Source: JAHFOW01 sp964370795
Lineage (GTDB): Bacteria > Planctomycetota > Brocadiia > Brocadiales > Brocadiaceae
Assembly: GCA_964370795.1 (NCBI GenBank)
Contig: CAYJME010000084.1
Coordinates: 1 to 12,465 of the forward strand
Length of the DNA: 12,465 nucleotides
Direction of reading: 5' to 3'
A program made the translations under genes and the position numbers. Under the pieces are notes generated by a model. The model had not been told where the DNA came from, searched no databases, and was given only the letters and a program-made list of their open reading frames with translations. Position 1 is the first letter of the stretch; every line of letters starts with the position of its first letter. Shown in pieces: positions 1 to 7,143 of this stretch.

Positions 1-157
1 TTAGGTTTGCGTCTGGGCGAAGGTATCAAGGCTCTTTATTTTACTTGTATTTTCTGGACTTTCAAGACAATTTAAGCGTTGGTTCAGGGTGGGTAAGGCA
101 ATTATAGTAGAGACAGGGGCTGACATGAGTAAATTTCCAACAGAAAAGCATCTTGCA

Positions 158-1111
158 TCATGGGTTTGCTTTTTCTTCTGCAATGGCTATCCTGACGGCT
201 TCGGCAAAAGATGTCTTGTCGATGTGAACGTACTCGTCAATGCTGTGCTCAAGGCAAATAACCTCGTTTTTTAATCCTTCAATCAAAGGATGTGCAATGC
301 CGGAAGGTACCGGGGTCATAAGGTCTACCCAGTAGGCTGCGAGTCGGGGAGAAAGCAGGGGTGTGCGAAATATAATCCTGCGGCGGAGCCCTTTTACTTC
401 TGCGTACTGTTGCATCATCTGCCGGTAGGTAAGGATTTCCGGACCACCGATATCGAACCGCTTTCCTGCGGTGCCTGGATTTAAGAGGCATCCGACAAGA
501 TAAGCCAGGACGTCACACACCGCTATGGGTTGAATCCTGGTATCGATCCATTTTGGGCATACCATAACAGGTAAGCGCGCTACGAGATATCGCAACATCT
601 CGTAGGATGCCCCACCTGCTCCTATAATAACGGCGGCGCGAAGGATGGTGGCCAGTATCTTACCCGTGGAGAGGATATCGGCAACCTCGGCCCTGCTTAT
701 GAGATGTTCGGAGAGGTTTTTCCCCATTTCTCCAAGCCCGCCAAGGTAAATTACCCGTTTTATGCCTTCAGCATCTGCTGCGGTTACAAAGTTTTTTGCG
801 GCAAGCTTATCCATCTGTGCAAATTCGGTATTTTTGAAGATGCTCTTTCCACCCATAGAGTGAACAAGATAGTAAGCCGTGTGAATATGGCAGAATGCCT
901 CTCTTAAACCTTCTTTTTTAACGAGGTCGCCTTTTACAATCTCAATATGTGGATTGTCCATGATGACCGGGGAAAGTTTTGATGGGGTGCGGACGAGCAG
1001 TCTAAGCTTGATATTTTTTTCGAGAAGTTCGGGGATTAATCTGCTTCCGATAAAGCCGGTAGCCCCCATAATCAATACCCTGTCATCTGGCATAAGTTTT
1101 AAATTGTTCAT
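158..1111 (-). CDS. Atypical short-chain dehydrogenase-like NAD(P)-binding protein
   Basis: Product of 317 aa with an N-terminal Rossmann nucleotide-binding loop, GATGFIG at residues 16-22, then an acidic GDL (61-63) and the block YYLVHSMGG (80-88). These are typical of the YbjT/NDUFA9-like atypical SDR group (NAD(P)H-binding epimerase-like proteins). Substrate and reaction are unknown, and family members often act as redox sensors or chaperones rather than classical dehydrogenases. Many relatives run to about 480 aa with a C-terminal DUF2867 domain; this one stops soon after the SDR domain, so it is the short form or a truncation. Start choice is uncertain: ATG 1111 is used, with GTG 1117 and ATG 1093 (directly before the beta strand of the Rossmann fold) as alternatives, and none has a clear Shine-Dalgarno site. 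It is divergent from the lipoprotein gene. The family call is firm, the function is not. Confidence 0.85.
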   Translation of the reverse strand: MNNLKLMPDDRVLIMGATGFIGSRLIPELLEKNIKLRLLVRTPSKLSPVIMDNPHIEIVKGDLVKKEGLREAFCHIHTAYYLVHSMGGKSIFKNTEFAQMDKLAAKNFVTAADAEGIKRVIYLGGLGEMGKNLSEHLISRAEVADILSTGKILATILRAAVIIGAGGASYEMLRYLVARLPVMVCPKWIDTRIQPIAVCDVLAYLVGCLLNPGTAGKRFDIGGPEILTYRQMMQQYAEVKGLRRRIIFRTPLLSPRLAAYWVDLMTPVPSGIAHPLIEGLKNEVICLEHSIDEYVHIDKTSFAEAVRIAIAEEKANP

Positions 1112-1141
1112 GCACACAGTTTACCATAAATTTGAGTGGGT

Positions 1142-1175
1142 AGGAATAAAAAATATAGTTTTGCAAAGTATTCCT
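1142..1175. promoter_or_regulatory. Dyad in the divergent intergenic region
   Basis: AGGAATA (1142-1148) and TATTCCT (1169-1175) are perfect 7-bp inverted arms separated by 20 bases. They lie in the 236-bp gap between the divergent SDR and lipoprotein genes, 31 bases upstream of the SDR start. The placement would suit an operator, but no promoter hexamers stand out and the match may be chance. Nothing else was recognised in this gap. Confidence 0.2.
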
Positions 1176-1347
1176 GCCGTGAGATAGAATTTGTAAGGAT
1201 AACTAAATTTATGTAAGAGGTATCATTTAACGATGTCACAAAGCTCCTGTTCTTCCTGCGTCTTAAGATGCAATGGATGTTCGTGCTAAGGAATACGGGA
1301 ATGTCAGGAATGATGATACTTGATATTATGGAATTTCAGGAGAATAC

Positions 1348-1992
1348 ATGGTGAATAAGAAGCGAATTAATTTAAGTTGGGTTTATGGAGCGATTTTATT
1401 AATTACATTATTATCCGGTTGTTACGCTGTTAAATCTCCGCAGGAGATAGCTCAATACTTCTGGGACGCTATGAAAGTTCAAGACGTTGAGAAGGCGCGT
1501 AGTTGCTCTACCGTGGAAACCCGTAATTTAATTAATACCTCTATTGAACAATTCCGTGATGCATCAGTTACGCTAGGAAAGGTTCTCATTGATGGCGAAA
1601 TAACGACTATAGAGACAACGTTGCATACTTGCAAAAATGGCACAGAGACGACTCTTCCCTTGTTCACTATCTTAAAAAAAGAAGAAGGACTCTGGCGGGT
1701 AGATTATCTTCAGACTAAAAATACGATCAGGGAAGACAGTTCTCTTTCCGATATCGCCAGGGATTTGGAAGAACTTGGGAAAAAATTGTCTGACCGTGTA
1801 GATACGGCCGTTGGAGAGATAAAACAAAAAATTTCAGAGCTTCAGGAAAAGGTGAAAAAATTAGGTGAAACAGCCTCAAAGAAAATAGACGAGGCATGGC
1901 GGAAGCACGCAGCAGAAATTAAAAAAGAAATTGAGGAGTTGGGGAAGGTGTTGGAGGATGTGCTCGAAAAGGCGGAAGATGATAAGAAATAG
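1348..1992 (+). CDS. Coiled-coil lipoprotein (DUF4878/NTF2-like N-domain)
   Basis: Product of 214 aa. A basic N-terminus and hydrophobic segment (residues 12-22) end in the lipobox L22-S23-G24-C25, so export, lipidation at Cys25 and membrane anchoring are expected. Residues 31-121 begin SPQEIAQYFWDAMKVQDVEKA and continue to WRVDYL, resembling small NTF2-like DUF4878 lipoproteins. From about residue 133 to the end the chain is rich in Lys, Glu and Leu with heptad-like spacing, predicting a long amphipathic helix or coiled coil. A good Shine-Dalgarno AGGAG (1338-1342) sits five bases before the ATG. The long helical tail is unusual for the NTF2-like lipoproteins and suggests oligomerisation or envelope spanning. 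No specific function can be assigned. Confidence 0.8.
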   Translation: MVNKKRINLSWVYGAILLITLLSGCYAVKSPQEIAQYFWDAMKVQDVEKARSCSTVETRNLINTSIEQFRDASVTLGKVLIDGEITTIETTLHTCKNGTETTLPLFTILKKEEGLWRVDYLQTKNTIREDSSLSDIARDLEELGKKLSDRVDTAVGEIKQKISELQEKVKKLGETASKKIDEAWRKHAAEIKKEIEELGKVLEDVLEKAEDDKK

Positions 1993-2067
1993 GGGATATA
2001 CTGAATACGAGTTTGAAAACTGCCTGGCAATATTATTTGAAATGTTTCTGACTAATGTAATTTTAAA

Positions 2068-3270
2068 ATGGCTATTATGAATACCCATAACACACAGAAT
2101 CTCATAGACACGGTAAATAAATATATGCAAAACGAAGAAGAGGAGATTCTTGGTTTTGCATGTAAATTAATCAGTGCTCAGACCGAAAATCCTCCAGGGA
2201 ATGAAATCCTTGCCGTCCCGGTTGTGGAGGACTTTTTCAGGTCGCTGAATATTCCTTACAAAACCTTTGAAAAGGTAAAGGACAGGACAAACATACTGGG
2301 ATACATAGGACAGGGTTCGCCAACCCTGTTAGTTGCCTGCCACCTGGACGTCGTACCAGCGGGCGATGACTGGGAAAGAAATCCCTTTGAGGCGTGGATA
2401 GAAAACGGCAGGATATTTGGAAGGGGGTCTTCTGATAACAAAGGCCAGATGGCTTCTATGATGGCCGCCGCACGGTTTCTTAAAGAAAATGAATCAAAAC
2501 TGAAAGGGCGATTAATCCTGGCGGGTGTTGCGGATGAAGAGCGGGGATCCAGCCTGGGTCTTGAATATTTACTTAACGAATGTGGAGTGACCGCTGACTA
2601 CGCTATTATTCCCGATGTTGCCCACAATATGAATATGATCGATGTAACGGAGAAAGGCGCATTGTTTCTGGAAATTATTTCTCATGGAAAACAGGCACAC
2701 GGGTCAAGACCGGAGAGTGGCATAAATGCAATCTGGAATATGATTACACTGCTGGAACGTATTAAACAACTAAAATTCAGGTACACTACCCATCCATTGC
2801 ATACGCCGCCAACTTTAAATCTGGGGTCTATCCATAGTGGAACCGCGCCGAACATAGTTCCCGCCCTCTGTAAGGCACAACTGGACATTCGTTATTTACC
2901 GGAAGATTCGTCAGAAAATGTTATCAATGATATCCATAAAATCATCAAGGAAGTTGAGACGCAGCAACCTTCAGCCCGGTTTGAGGTAAGGATTATTTCC
3001 AATCAACTCCCATCGAATGTTCCTGTTAATAATCCACTGGTAGAGTTAATTTCGAAGCACACCCAGGCCATTCTGGGTACCCGGCCGCAACCGAAAGGAA
3101 TGTCCGGCGCAACGGTAACAAAACAACTCATCCAGAAGGGGATAACGGCCGTAGGATTTGGCCCTGGCGATGAATCAGAGGCTCACGCGACAAACGAATC
3201 TATTGGTATTCAGGAACTGGTTGATTTTGCGAAAATCATGGCCTTAATTAGCCTCGACCTGTTATCATAA
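2068..3270 (+). CDS. M20-family metallohydrolase (ArgE/DapE/carboxypeptidase G2-like)
   Basis: Product of 400 aa, full length for an M20 di-zinc amidohydrolase, which cleaves amide bonds of N-acylated amino acids or small peptides in the cytoplasm. Visible signatures in order: metal ligand His92 with Asp94 in CHLDVVP, bridging Asp123 in SSDNKG, catalytic Glu157 and metal Glu158 in ADEERGS, Asp183 in IPD, the dimerisation-domain His211 in QAHGSRP, and the last zinc His373 in EAHATNES. All catalytic residues are present. The closest broad type is ArgE/DapE-like, but substrate cannot be read from motifs and there is no arginine or lysine biosynthesis neighbour. No Shine-Dalgarno precedes ATG 2068 or the in-frame ATG 2077, so the exact start is uncertain. 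The stop codon lies only three bases before the first hairpin repeat. Confidence 0.9.
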   Translation: MAIMNTHNTQNLIDTVNKYMQNEEEEILGFACKLISAQTENPPGNEILAVPVVEDFFRSLNIPYKTFEKVKDRTNILGYIGQGSPTLLVACHLDVVPAGDDWERNPFEAWIENGRIFGRGSSDNKGQMASMMAAARFLKENESKLKGRLILAGVADEERGSSLGLEYLLNECGVTADYAIIPDVAHNMNMIDVTEKGALFLEIISHGKQAHGSRPESGINAIWNMITLLERIKQLKFRYTTHPLHTPPTLNLGSIHSGTAPNIVPALCKAQLDIRYLPEDSSENVINDIHKIIKEVETQQPSARFEVRIISNQLPSNVPVNNPLVELISKHTQAILGTRPQPKGMSGATVTKQLIQKGITAVGFGPGDESEAHATNESIGIQELVDFAKIMALISLDLLS

Positions 3271-3272
3271 AT

Positions 3273-3332
3273 TTTGTAACGCACACGTCCCGTTTGCGTG
3301 TATGCTCAAGCGAGACGCTTGAGTTACAAGTA
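3273..3332. repeat. 60-bp direct repeat, copy 1: inverted pair of REP-like hairpins
   Basis: This copy matches 4051-4110 at 58 of 60 positions. Outer arms TTGTAAC (3274-3280) and GTTACAA (3323-3329) enclose two hairpins. The first has arms ACGCACAC (3279-3286) and GTTTGCGT (3292-3299), one mismatch, around loop GTCCC. The second has arms CTCAAGC (3305-3311) and GCTTGAG (3317-3323) around loop GAGAC, which is GTCTC on the other strand. Read outwards-in on each strand, both are the same unit: tag TTGTAAC, stem, five-base loop, stem. The arrangement resembles an inverted REP pair (BIME) associated with the neighbouring RAYT gene. Confidence 0.85.
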
Positions 3333-3355
3333 ACACAAGTGTCTCACTTGTGTTA
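3331..3355 (+). repeat. Third REP-like hairpin next to copy 1
   Basis: Perfect 10-bp inverted arms TAACACAAGT (3331-3340) and ACTTGTGTTA (3346-3355) surround loop GTCTC. Together with preceding bases the 5' side reads AAGTAAC then ACAAGT, which aligns with the tag TTGTAAC and stem of the neighbouring unit. Two stem positions differ with compensating changes on the other arm, so pairing is kept. This unit has no counterpart beside copy 2. Confidence 0.8.
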
Positions 3356-3400
3356 ACCACTTGAAAGACCAAATTACTTTAAAATTGGGCGCAATTTAAG

Positions 3401-4057
3401 ATGTCCAATAATAAACTTCAATATAAATTTTACTACAAACGCAACCTCCCACACTACCAACCGTTCAATGGTTATATTTTCATTACATACCGATTGGCAT
3501 TCAATATGCCACAAAAAATCTTAGACAAATTATCTATTGAAAAACAAAGATTAGATGCCCTCATCGAAAGATTGCCTGTACATGAACAATCTATAGCAAA
3601 GTATAATTGCAATAAAATACTTTTCAGAATCGAGGATGAATATCTCCCGAAATGCATAGAAACCCCACAATGGTTGAAAGATGGAACTGTAGCGTCAATG
3701 GTTATTGATAGTTTATTATACAATCATAATAAGAAATACGAACTTTTTTGTGTTTTAGTTATGTCAAACCATGTTCATACAATACTAAAACCACTCATGA
3801 AAGCAGAAATACTGCCATACTCAATTTCAGAAATAATGCAAAACCATAAAGGTTATGTAGCTCATGAAGCAAATAAGCTGTTGAATAGAAACGGGGCTTT
3901 TTGGCATCACGAAAGCTACGATCACTATGTCAGAGATGCCAATGAATTTAACAGAATCGTCTGGTATATTCTTAATAATCCGGTGAAGGCAGGACTGACA
4001 CAAAATTTTAAAGACTGGAAATACTATTGGGTTAATGGGGAATATATACCTTTGTAA
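3401..4057 (+). CDS. REP-associated tyrosine transposase (RAYT, Y1/HUH family)
   Basis: Product of 218 aa, full length for a RAYT, the single-strand DNA nuclease group related to IS200/IS605 TnpA. The HUH metal motif is His124-Val125-His126 in VMSNHVHTIL. The probable nucleophile is Tyr152 in HKGYVAHEANKLL. The RAYT C-terminal signature WHHESYDHYVRDANEF (168-183) and YILNNPVKAGL (189-199) are intact, so the enzyme appears functional. It is expected to bind and nick REP-type hairpins. It is flanked by 60-bp direct repeats made of such hairpins, and its TAA stop (4055-4057) lies inside the tag of copy 2. The reading frame looks richer in A and T than the genes around it, consistent with acquisition. 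No good Shine-Dalgarno precedes the ATG. Confidence 0.93.
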   Translation: MSNNKLQYKFYYKRNLPHYQPFNGYIFITYRLAFNMPQKILDKLSIEKQRLDALIERLPVHEQSIAKYNCNKILFRIEDEYLPKCIETPQWLKDGTVASMVIDSLLYNHNKKYELFCVLVMSNHVHTILKPLMKAEILPYSISEIMQNHKGYVAHEANKLLNRNGAFWHHESYDHYVRDANEFNRIVWYILNNPVKAGLTQNFKDWKYYWVNGEYIPL

Positions 4058-4110
4058 CGCACGCGTCCCGTTTGCGTGTACGCTCAAGCGAGACGCTTGA
4101 GTTACAAGTA
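4051..4110. repeat. 60-bp direct repeat, copy 2: inverted pair of REP-like hairpins
   Basis: Second copy of the repeat at 3273-3332, differing at two bases. One difference turns an A to G within the first hairpin and leaves a G-T wobble opposite. Outer arms TTGTAAC (4052-4058) and GTTACAA (4101-4107) enclose a GTCCC-loop hairpin (4057-4077) and a GAGAC-loop hairpin (4083-4101). It overlaps the RAYT stop codon and lies 19 bases beyond the stop of the convergent activator gene, so it could also serve as a bidirectional transcript end. There is no clear T tract. Confidence 0.85.
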
Positions 4111-4129
4111 CGGCTCTGTCTTTTATATT

Positions 4130-5776
4130 CTAGCGAAAATGCATCTCTCTCATAAAAACACCTTCAAACTCCGGAATTTGGGATAACTCCAGGACTTGAG
4201 TAGTTTTGGCAATGGAACCTGATTCGCTTATCAACTCTTTATTCAGGAGTGTTCTCACTGCGCCCTCCAAACTTGAATTTCCTACATACAGAAGTCTGGC
4301 CTTTTTCAACCCTGGTAAAAAACCAGTCTTAAAAAGACTTTCCTCCTTCAGGTGATAACCAAATGCACCGGCAATAATAACCGTCTTCAGTTCATCGCGC
4401 TTGATATTACTGTTGGTGAGCAAAATCTCCACGCCTGCCCTGATAGCCGCCTTCGCCAATTGAACCTGCCGTATGTCTTCCTGTGACAGCGCTACCTCAT
4501 TTGCCAATTGAAAATATCGCTTCCCGTTTTTTTCAAATAAATACTTTTTGTATTTTTCCGGGATTTCATTGCCTTCTTTAGGTTGCAATCGACCCCTGGA
4601 GTTTACAAGTCCTACCCGTAAGAGTTCAGAAACAATATCCAGAAGACCACTTCCACAAATCCCCCGTGGCTGGATATTGCCGATTACTTCCAGAGTTAAC
4701 CCATCTTCAAGGCTGACGTGCTCGATTGCGCCATCTCCCGCCCGCATCCCTGAACTTATCGTCATTCCCTCAAAGCACGGGCCAGCGGCGGTAGACGTCG
4801 CTATCATTTTATCATCGAGTATAAGAACCATTTCTCCATTGGTGCCGATATCCAGGAAAAGGGCTGGTAATTCCAGGGTATTACGGTTAATAACAAGAAG
4901 ACCTGACACGATATCTCCGCCAACATAGCCAGAGATACAGGGAAGGGTTGTCACGGGCGCGTATTGAGCACTATTGATGGCAAGTTCATTCGCTGTCGTG
5001 GTAAAGGTATCAGATATTTCCATTTTGTATGGGTATTCGCCTATCCCTTTAATTTCTTTATTTAAAAATATATGTTGCATTGTGGTATTGCCGGCTGCAA
5101 TGATTTCGTAAATATTTTCTGGTTTTACGGTTTTTTCAGAAGATATAAAATGAATAAGAAAATTAACCGTGGATATAAGTTCCTTGTGCATCCTGTGTAG
5201 TCCGTCTTTGTTAGATGTGGAGTACTTTATCCGGGACATGACGTCGTGACCGTAAGACACAAGCGGATTCAGCGCAGAGGAACTCCCCAATATCTTGCCG
5301 TTATTAAGATCGACCAATGCTGCCACGAGCGTTGTTGTTCCAATATCCAGGGCGATTCCATAGAGATGTGACTGTGTTTCGCCTTCTTCTACCGAAGAGA
5401 GTTTTTCGTTAATATACACACGTGTGAGGCAAAGACCTTGTTCATTATGAATGCCTTCCTTTTTTACGGACGAGTTGACGTCATATTTAACGCCGCCTTC
5501 AGCACAAAAGCCTTCAACAATCTTCATGTCTTTTCTGTCAAGAGAAGGAATGGTAACTTCCATGTCAGTTTCTACACGGGTTTTGCAGGCAAGTACGGTA
5601 TCGAGAGTTTTATTTGACCTTACCTGTATCAGGTCCTTTCCGCATTTACCCGTGCCACCACACGGGCCTTCGAGGTGAACGCCAAGTCTTCGTGCTGCTT
5701 CCAGGATCGTAATTCCTTTTGGCACAATCCCTCTGGCTTTCATGGGATAAAAGGTTATTTCAACGCTCTGAGTCAT
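4130..5776 (-). CDS. RACo-like corrinoid protein activator (2Fe-2S + ASKHA, DUF4445)
   Basis: Product of 548 aa. RACo-type proteins couple ATP hydrolysis to reduction of inactive cob(II)alamin on corrinoid methyl carriers, using an N-terminal 2Fe-2S ferredoxin domain. Here the ferredoxin domain covers about residues 1-80, with Cys39, Cys45 and Cys64. The usual third ligand of the Cys-x5-Cys-x2-Cys motif is Asp48 (CGKD). The ASKHA core shows ALDIGTTT (142-149), AAGNTTMQH (227-235), GYVGGDIVSGL (283-293), LDIGTNGEM (308-316), the glycine-rich PCFEGMTISSGMRAGDGAIE (333-352), CGSGLLDIVSELL (374-386) and IIAGAFGYH (467-475). It is last in the minus-strand run with two UroD-type methyltransferases and a corrinoid protein, its expected partners. 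A hairpin pair ends 19 bases before the ATG. No Shine-Dalgarno is visible, but the start fits the first ferredoxin strand. Confidence 0.9.
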   Translation of the reverse strand: MTQSVEITFYPMKARGIVPKGITILEAARRLGVHLEGPCGGTGKCGKDLIQVRSNKTLDTVLACKTRVETDMEVTIPSLDRKDMKIVEGFCAEGGVKYDVNSSVKKEGIHNEQGLCLTRVYINEKLSSVEEGETQSHLYGIALDIGTTTLVAALVDLNNGKILGSSSALNPLVSYGHDVMSRIKYSTSNKDGLHRMHKELISTVNFLIHFISSEKTVKPENIYEIIAAGNTTMQHIFLNKEIKGIGEYPYKMEISDTFTTTANELAINSAQYAPVTTLPCISGYVGGDIVSGLLVINRNTLELPALFLDIGTNGEMVLILDDKMIATSTAAGPCFEGMTISSGMRAGDGAIEHVSLEDGLTLEVIGNIQPRGICGSGLLDIVSELLRVGLVNSRGRLQPKEGNEIPEKYKKYLFEKNGKRYFQLANEVALSQEDIRQVQLAKAAIRAGVEILLTNSNIKRDELKTVIIAGAFGYHLKEESLFKTGFLPGLKKARLLYVGNSSLEGAVRTLLNKELISESGSIAKTTQVLELSQIPEFEGVFMREMHFR

Positions 5777-5795
5777 ATATTTAAGTTAGAAGAAA

Positions 5796-5874
5796 TTGGC
5801 AGGTCAACCGTCTCGGTTGACCAAATCAAAAACAACAAACAGATACCGGACAAGCGAGACGCTTGTCCTGCCAA
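5796..5874. repeat. Inverted pair of REP-like hairpins, second subfamily
   Basis: Outer arms TTGGCAGG (5796-5803) and CCTGCCAA (5867-5874) pair perfectly and enclose two perfect 8-bp hairpins. One has arms GGTCAACC (5802-5809) and GGTTGACC (5815-5822) with loop GTCTC. The other has arms GGACAAGC (5848-5855) and GCTTGTCC (5861-5868) with loop GAGAC. The design is the same as in the RAYT-flanking repeats, with a different tag and stems. The two stems differ from each other at two positions, each compensated on the opposite arm. It lies in the 166-bp gap between a methyltransferase gene and the activator gene, just upstream of the activator start. Confidence 0.85.
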
Positions 5875-5942
5875 CACCGCCTCAAAAACAGCACAAATAA
5901 AATGAAAATTTCTATACCATCAAATCGTAAATAATATTTTGT

Positions 5943-6956
5943 TCATTTCCCCTTTGCCATCTCGGTCATGGCCTTTATATGACGGACAGGTGTTGTAGCG
6001 CTCAGGCCACAAGCAGGGGCAAGGACATCTATCCCGAAATCTAAAAGGTTTTTTGAAACTGTTTGTATCTTGCTTACGGGGCCGTTTTGTAGGAGCAAGG
6101 TACTTACATTGCCCATCAATTTCTTCCCTGGAATTGCACCCCGAGCCTCTTTTATGTTTACGAGAGCATCCACACTGATACATTCTGATGTTAACTTTGT
6201 GAGGGGTTCATAGGTAGAACCCACATTTCCACATATATGCACAATGACAGGTTTGCCAAGCGTATGTATACGGTCGATCATGTTATTCAAATAGGGGAGT
6301 ACAAACTCTCTGAATAGTTTGGGTCCCAGAATTTCTCCGGTTGCAGAAGGGTCGGAGATCGCAATAATGTCTGCGCCATGCTCAATAAGCGCATCACCGT
6401 ACCCGCTACAATTCTCTGTTAAAAATGCAAGCAGACCATGAACTTCTCCTGGCTCCTGTCGGAGCGCTTTGTAAAGCGCTGTTGCATCTATCAGGGAAGT
6501 TGCAAGACTTAACGGGCCTACCAGGTTGCCGATTACGGGTGTATCGGGACACCTTTGCCTTAGTATTGAGGTACATTCAAGAATAGCGGGGAGTCGTCCG
6601 TCTTTGTGAGGGTCGAGTTTTTTTAAAGTAGTCCGTTGCCTTACTGCTTTCAGAGGATATTTTACTATACTTGGGCTGGTCGTTTCGTCGCCATCTTCCA
6701 CTTCACCACCCAGCGCTTCAGCCTCAACAGTCATACAAAAAGGGATACCAAGATTCTCAAGCCCTGTCTCTCTGTACATGGCGATCGAAAGTTCAGCCAT
6801 TTTTTTTGCATCACGATGTGCCCCTGGCCAGGAGCAACCTGTTTGTACCATGACCTCTCTACATGCCATGGTCATCATGCCGCCAGGACAGATAACAGGC
6901 GCTCTGTCAACGGGGATATCTCGTAAAACTCTTAAAAGTCGTTCTTTTTCCGTCAT
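5943..6956 (-). CDS. MtaA-like corrinoid methyltransferase (UroD fold)
   Basis: Product of 337 aa, the usual size of a UroD-fold methyltransferase of the MtaA/MtbA/CmuA group. These zinc enzymes move a methyl group between a corrinoid protein and a thiol or other acceptor. The zinc motif His-x-Cys...Cys is present: His240 and Cys242 in VIVHICGN and Cys316 in APACGLSATTP, the latter very like the MtaA C-terminal block. Decarboxylation of uroporphyrinogen is unlikely given that motif and the setting beside a corrinoid protein and a RACo-like activator. In methanogens MtaA methylates coenzyme M; the acceptor here is unknown and might be a folate. There is no Shine-Dalgarno before ATG 6956. It is fourth in the run from formate dehydrogenase to the activator. 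My inference is that this is the second (acceptor) methyltransferase. Confidence 0.88.
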   Translation of the reverse strand: MTEKERLLRVLRDIPVDRAPVICPGGMMTMACREVMVQTGCSWPGAHRDAKKMAELSIAMYRETGLENLGIPFCMTVEAEALGGEVEDGDETTSPSIVKYPLKAVRQRTTLKKLDPHKDGRLPAILECTSILRQRCPDTPVIGNLVGPLSLATSLIDATALYKALRQEPGEVHGLLAFLTENCSGYGDALIEHGADIIAISDPSATGEILGPKLFREFVLPYLNNMIDRIHTLGKPVIVHICGNVGSTYEPLTKLTSECISVDALVNIKEARGAIPGKKLMGNVSTLLLQNGPVSKIQTVSKNLLDFGIDVLAPACGLSATTPVRHIKAMTEMAKGK

Positions 6957-6990
6957 TTTGAATTATTTACAATTAAGGAATTCATAAATT

Positions 6991-7013
6991 CAGGAATCTT
7001 CCTGTTATTCCTG
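6991..7013. promoter_or_regulatory. 7-bp dyad upstream of MtaA-like gene
   Basis: CAGGAAT (6991-6997) and ATTCCTG (7007-7013) are perfect inverted arms around nine bases, 34 bases upstream of the MtaA-like start. It could be an operator or an mRNA hairpin in the 187-bp gap between the two methyltransferase genes. No promoter hexamers are convincing. Confidence 0.25.
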
Positions 7014-7069
7014 CTTTCCTCGGATGAATTTAATGTATAGGAATTTCAATACGGGTGTTTTATCCCTAT

Positions 7070-7094
7070 AACCGTTTGCACAGATTAAACGGTT
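7070..7094. promoter_or_regulatory. 8-bp dyad between the two methyltransferase genes
   Basis: AACCGTTT (7070-7077) and AAACGGTT (7087-7094) are perfect inverted arms with a nine-base loop, 49 bases downstream of the stop of the upstream methyltransferase gene. There is no T run after it on the minus strand, so it is not a standard intrinsic terminator. It may be an RNA processing or regulatory hairpin. Confidence 0.3.
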
Positions 7095-7143
7095 TATTGC
7101 CAACCACAAGAGATCTGCGCTGCAATAAAAAGTTGCCGAATGC

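Noticed and set aside
1..183. 60-codon minus-strand ORF ending at the window edge
   Set aside because: It overlaps the SDR gene end, has no ribosome site and no recognisable family; the first 157 bases are left unassigned.
89..274. 61-codon plus-strand ORF
   Set aside because: Antisense to the 3' end of the SDR gene and unlike any known protein.
3273..3355. CRISPR array
   Set aside because: The repeated units are palindromic hairpins in inverted orientation without regular unique spacers, and no cas genes are present.
4548..4928. 126-codon plus-strand ORF
   Set aside because: Antisense shadow of the activator gene, whose own frame has full family motifs.
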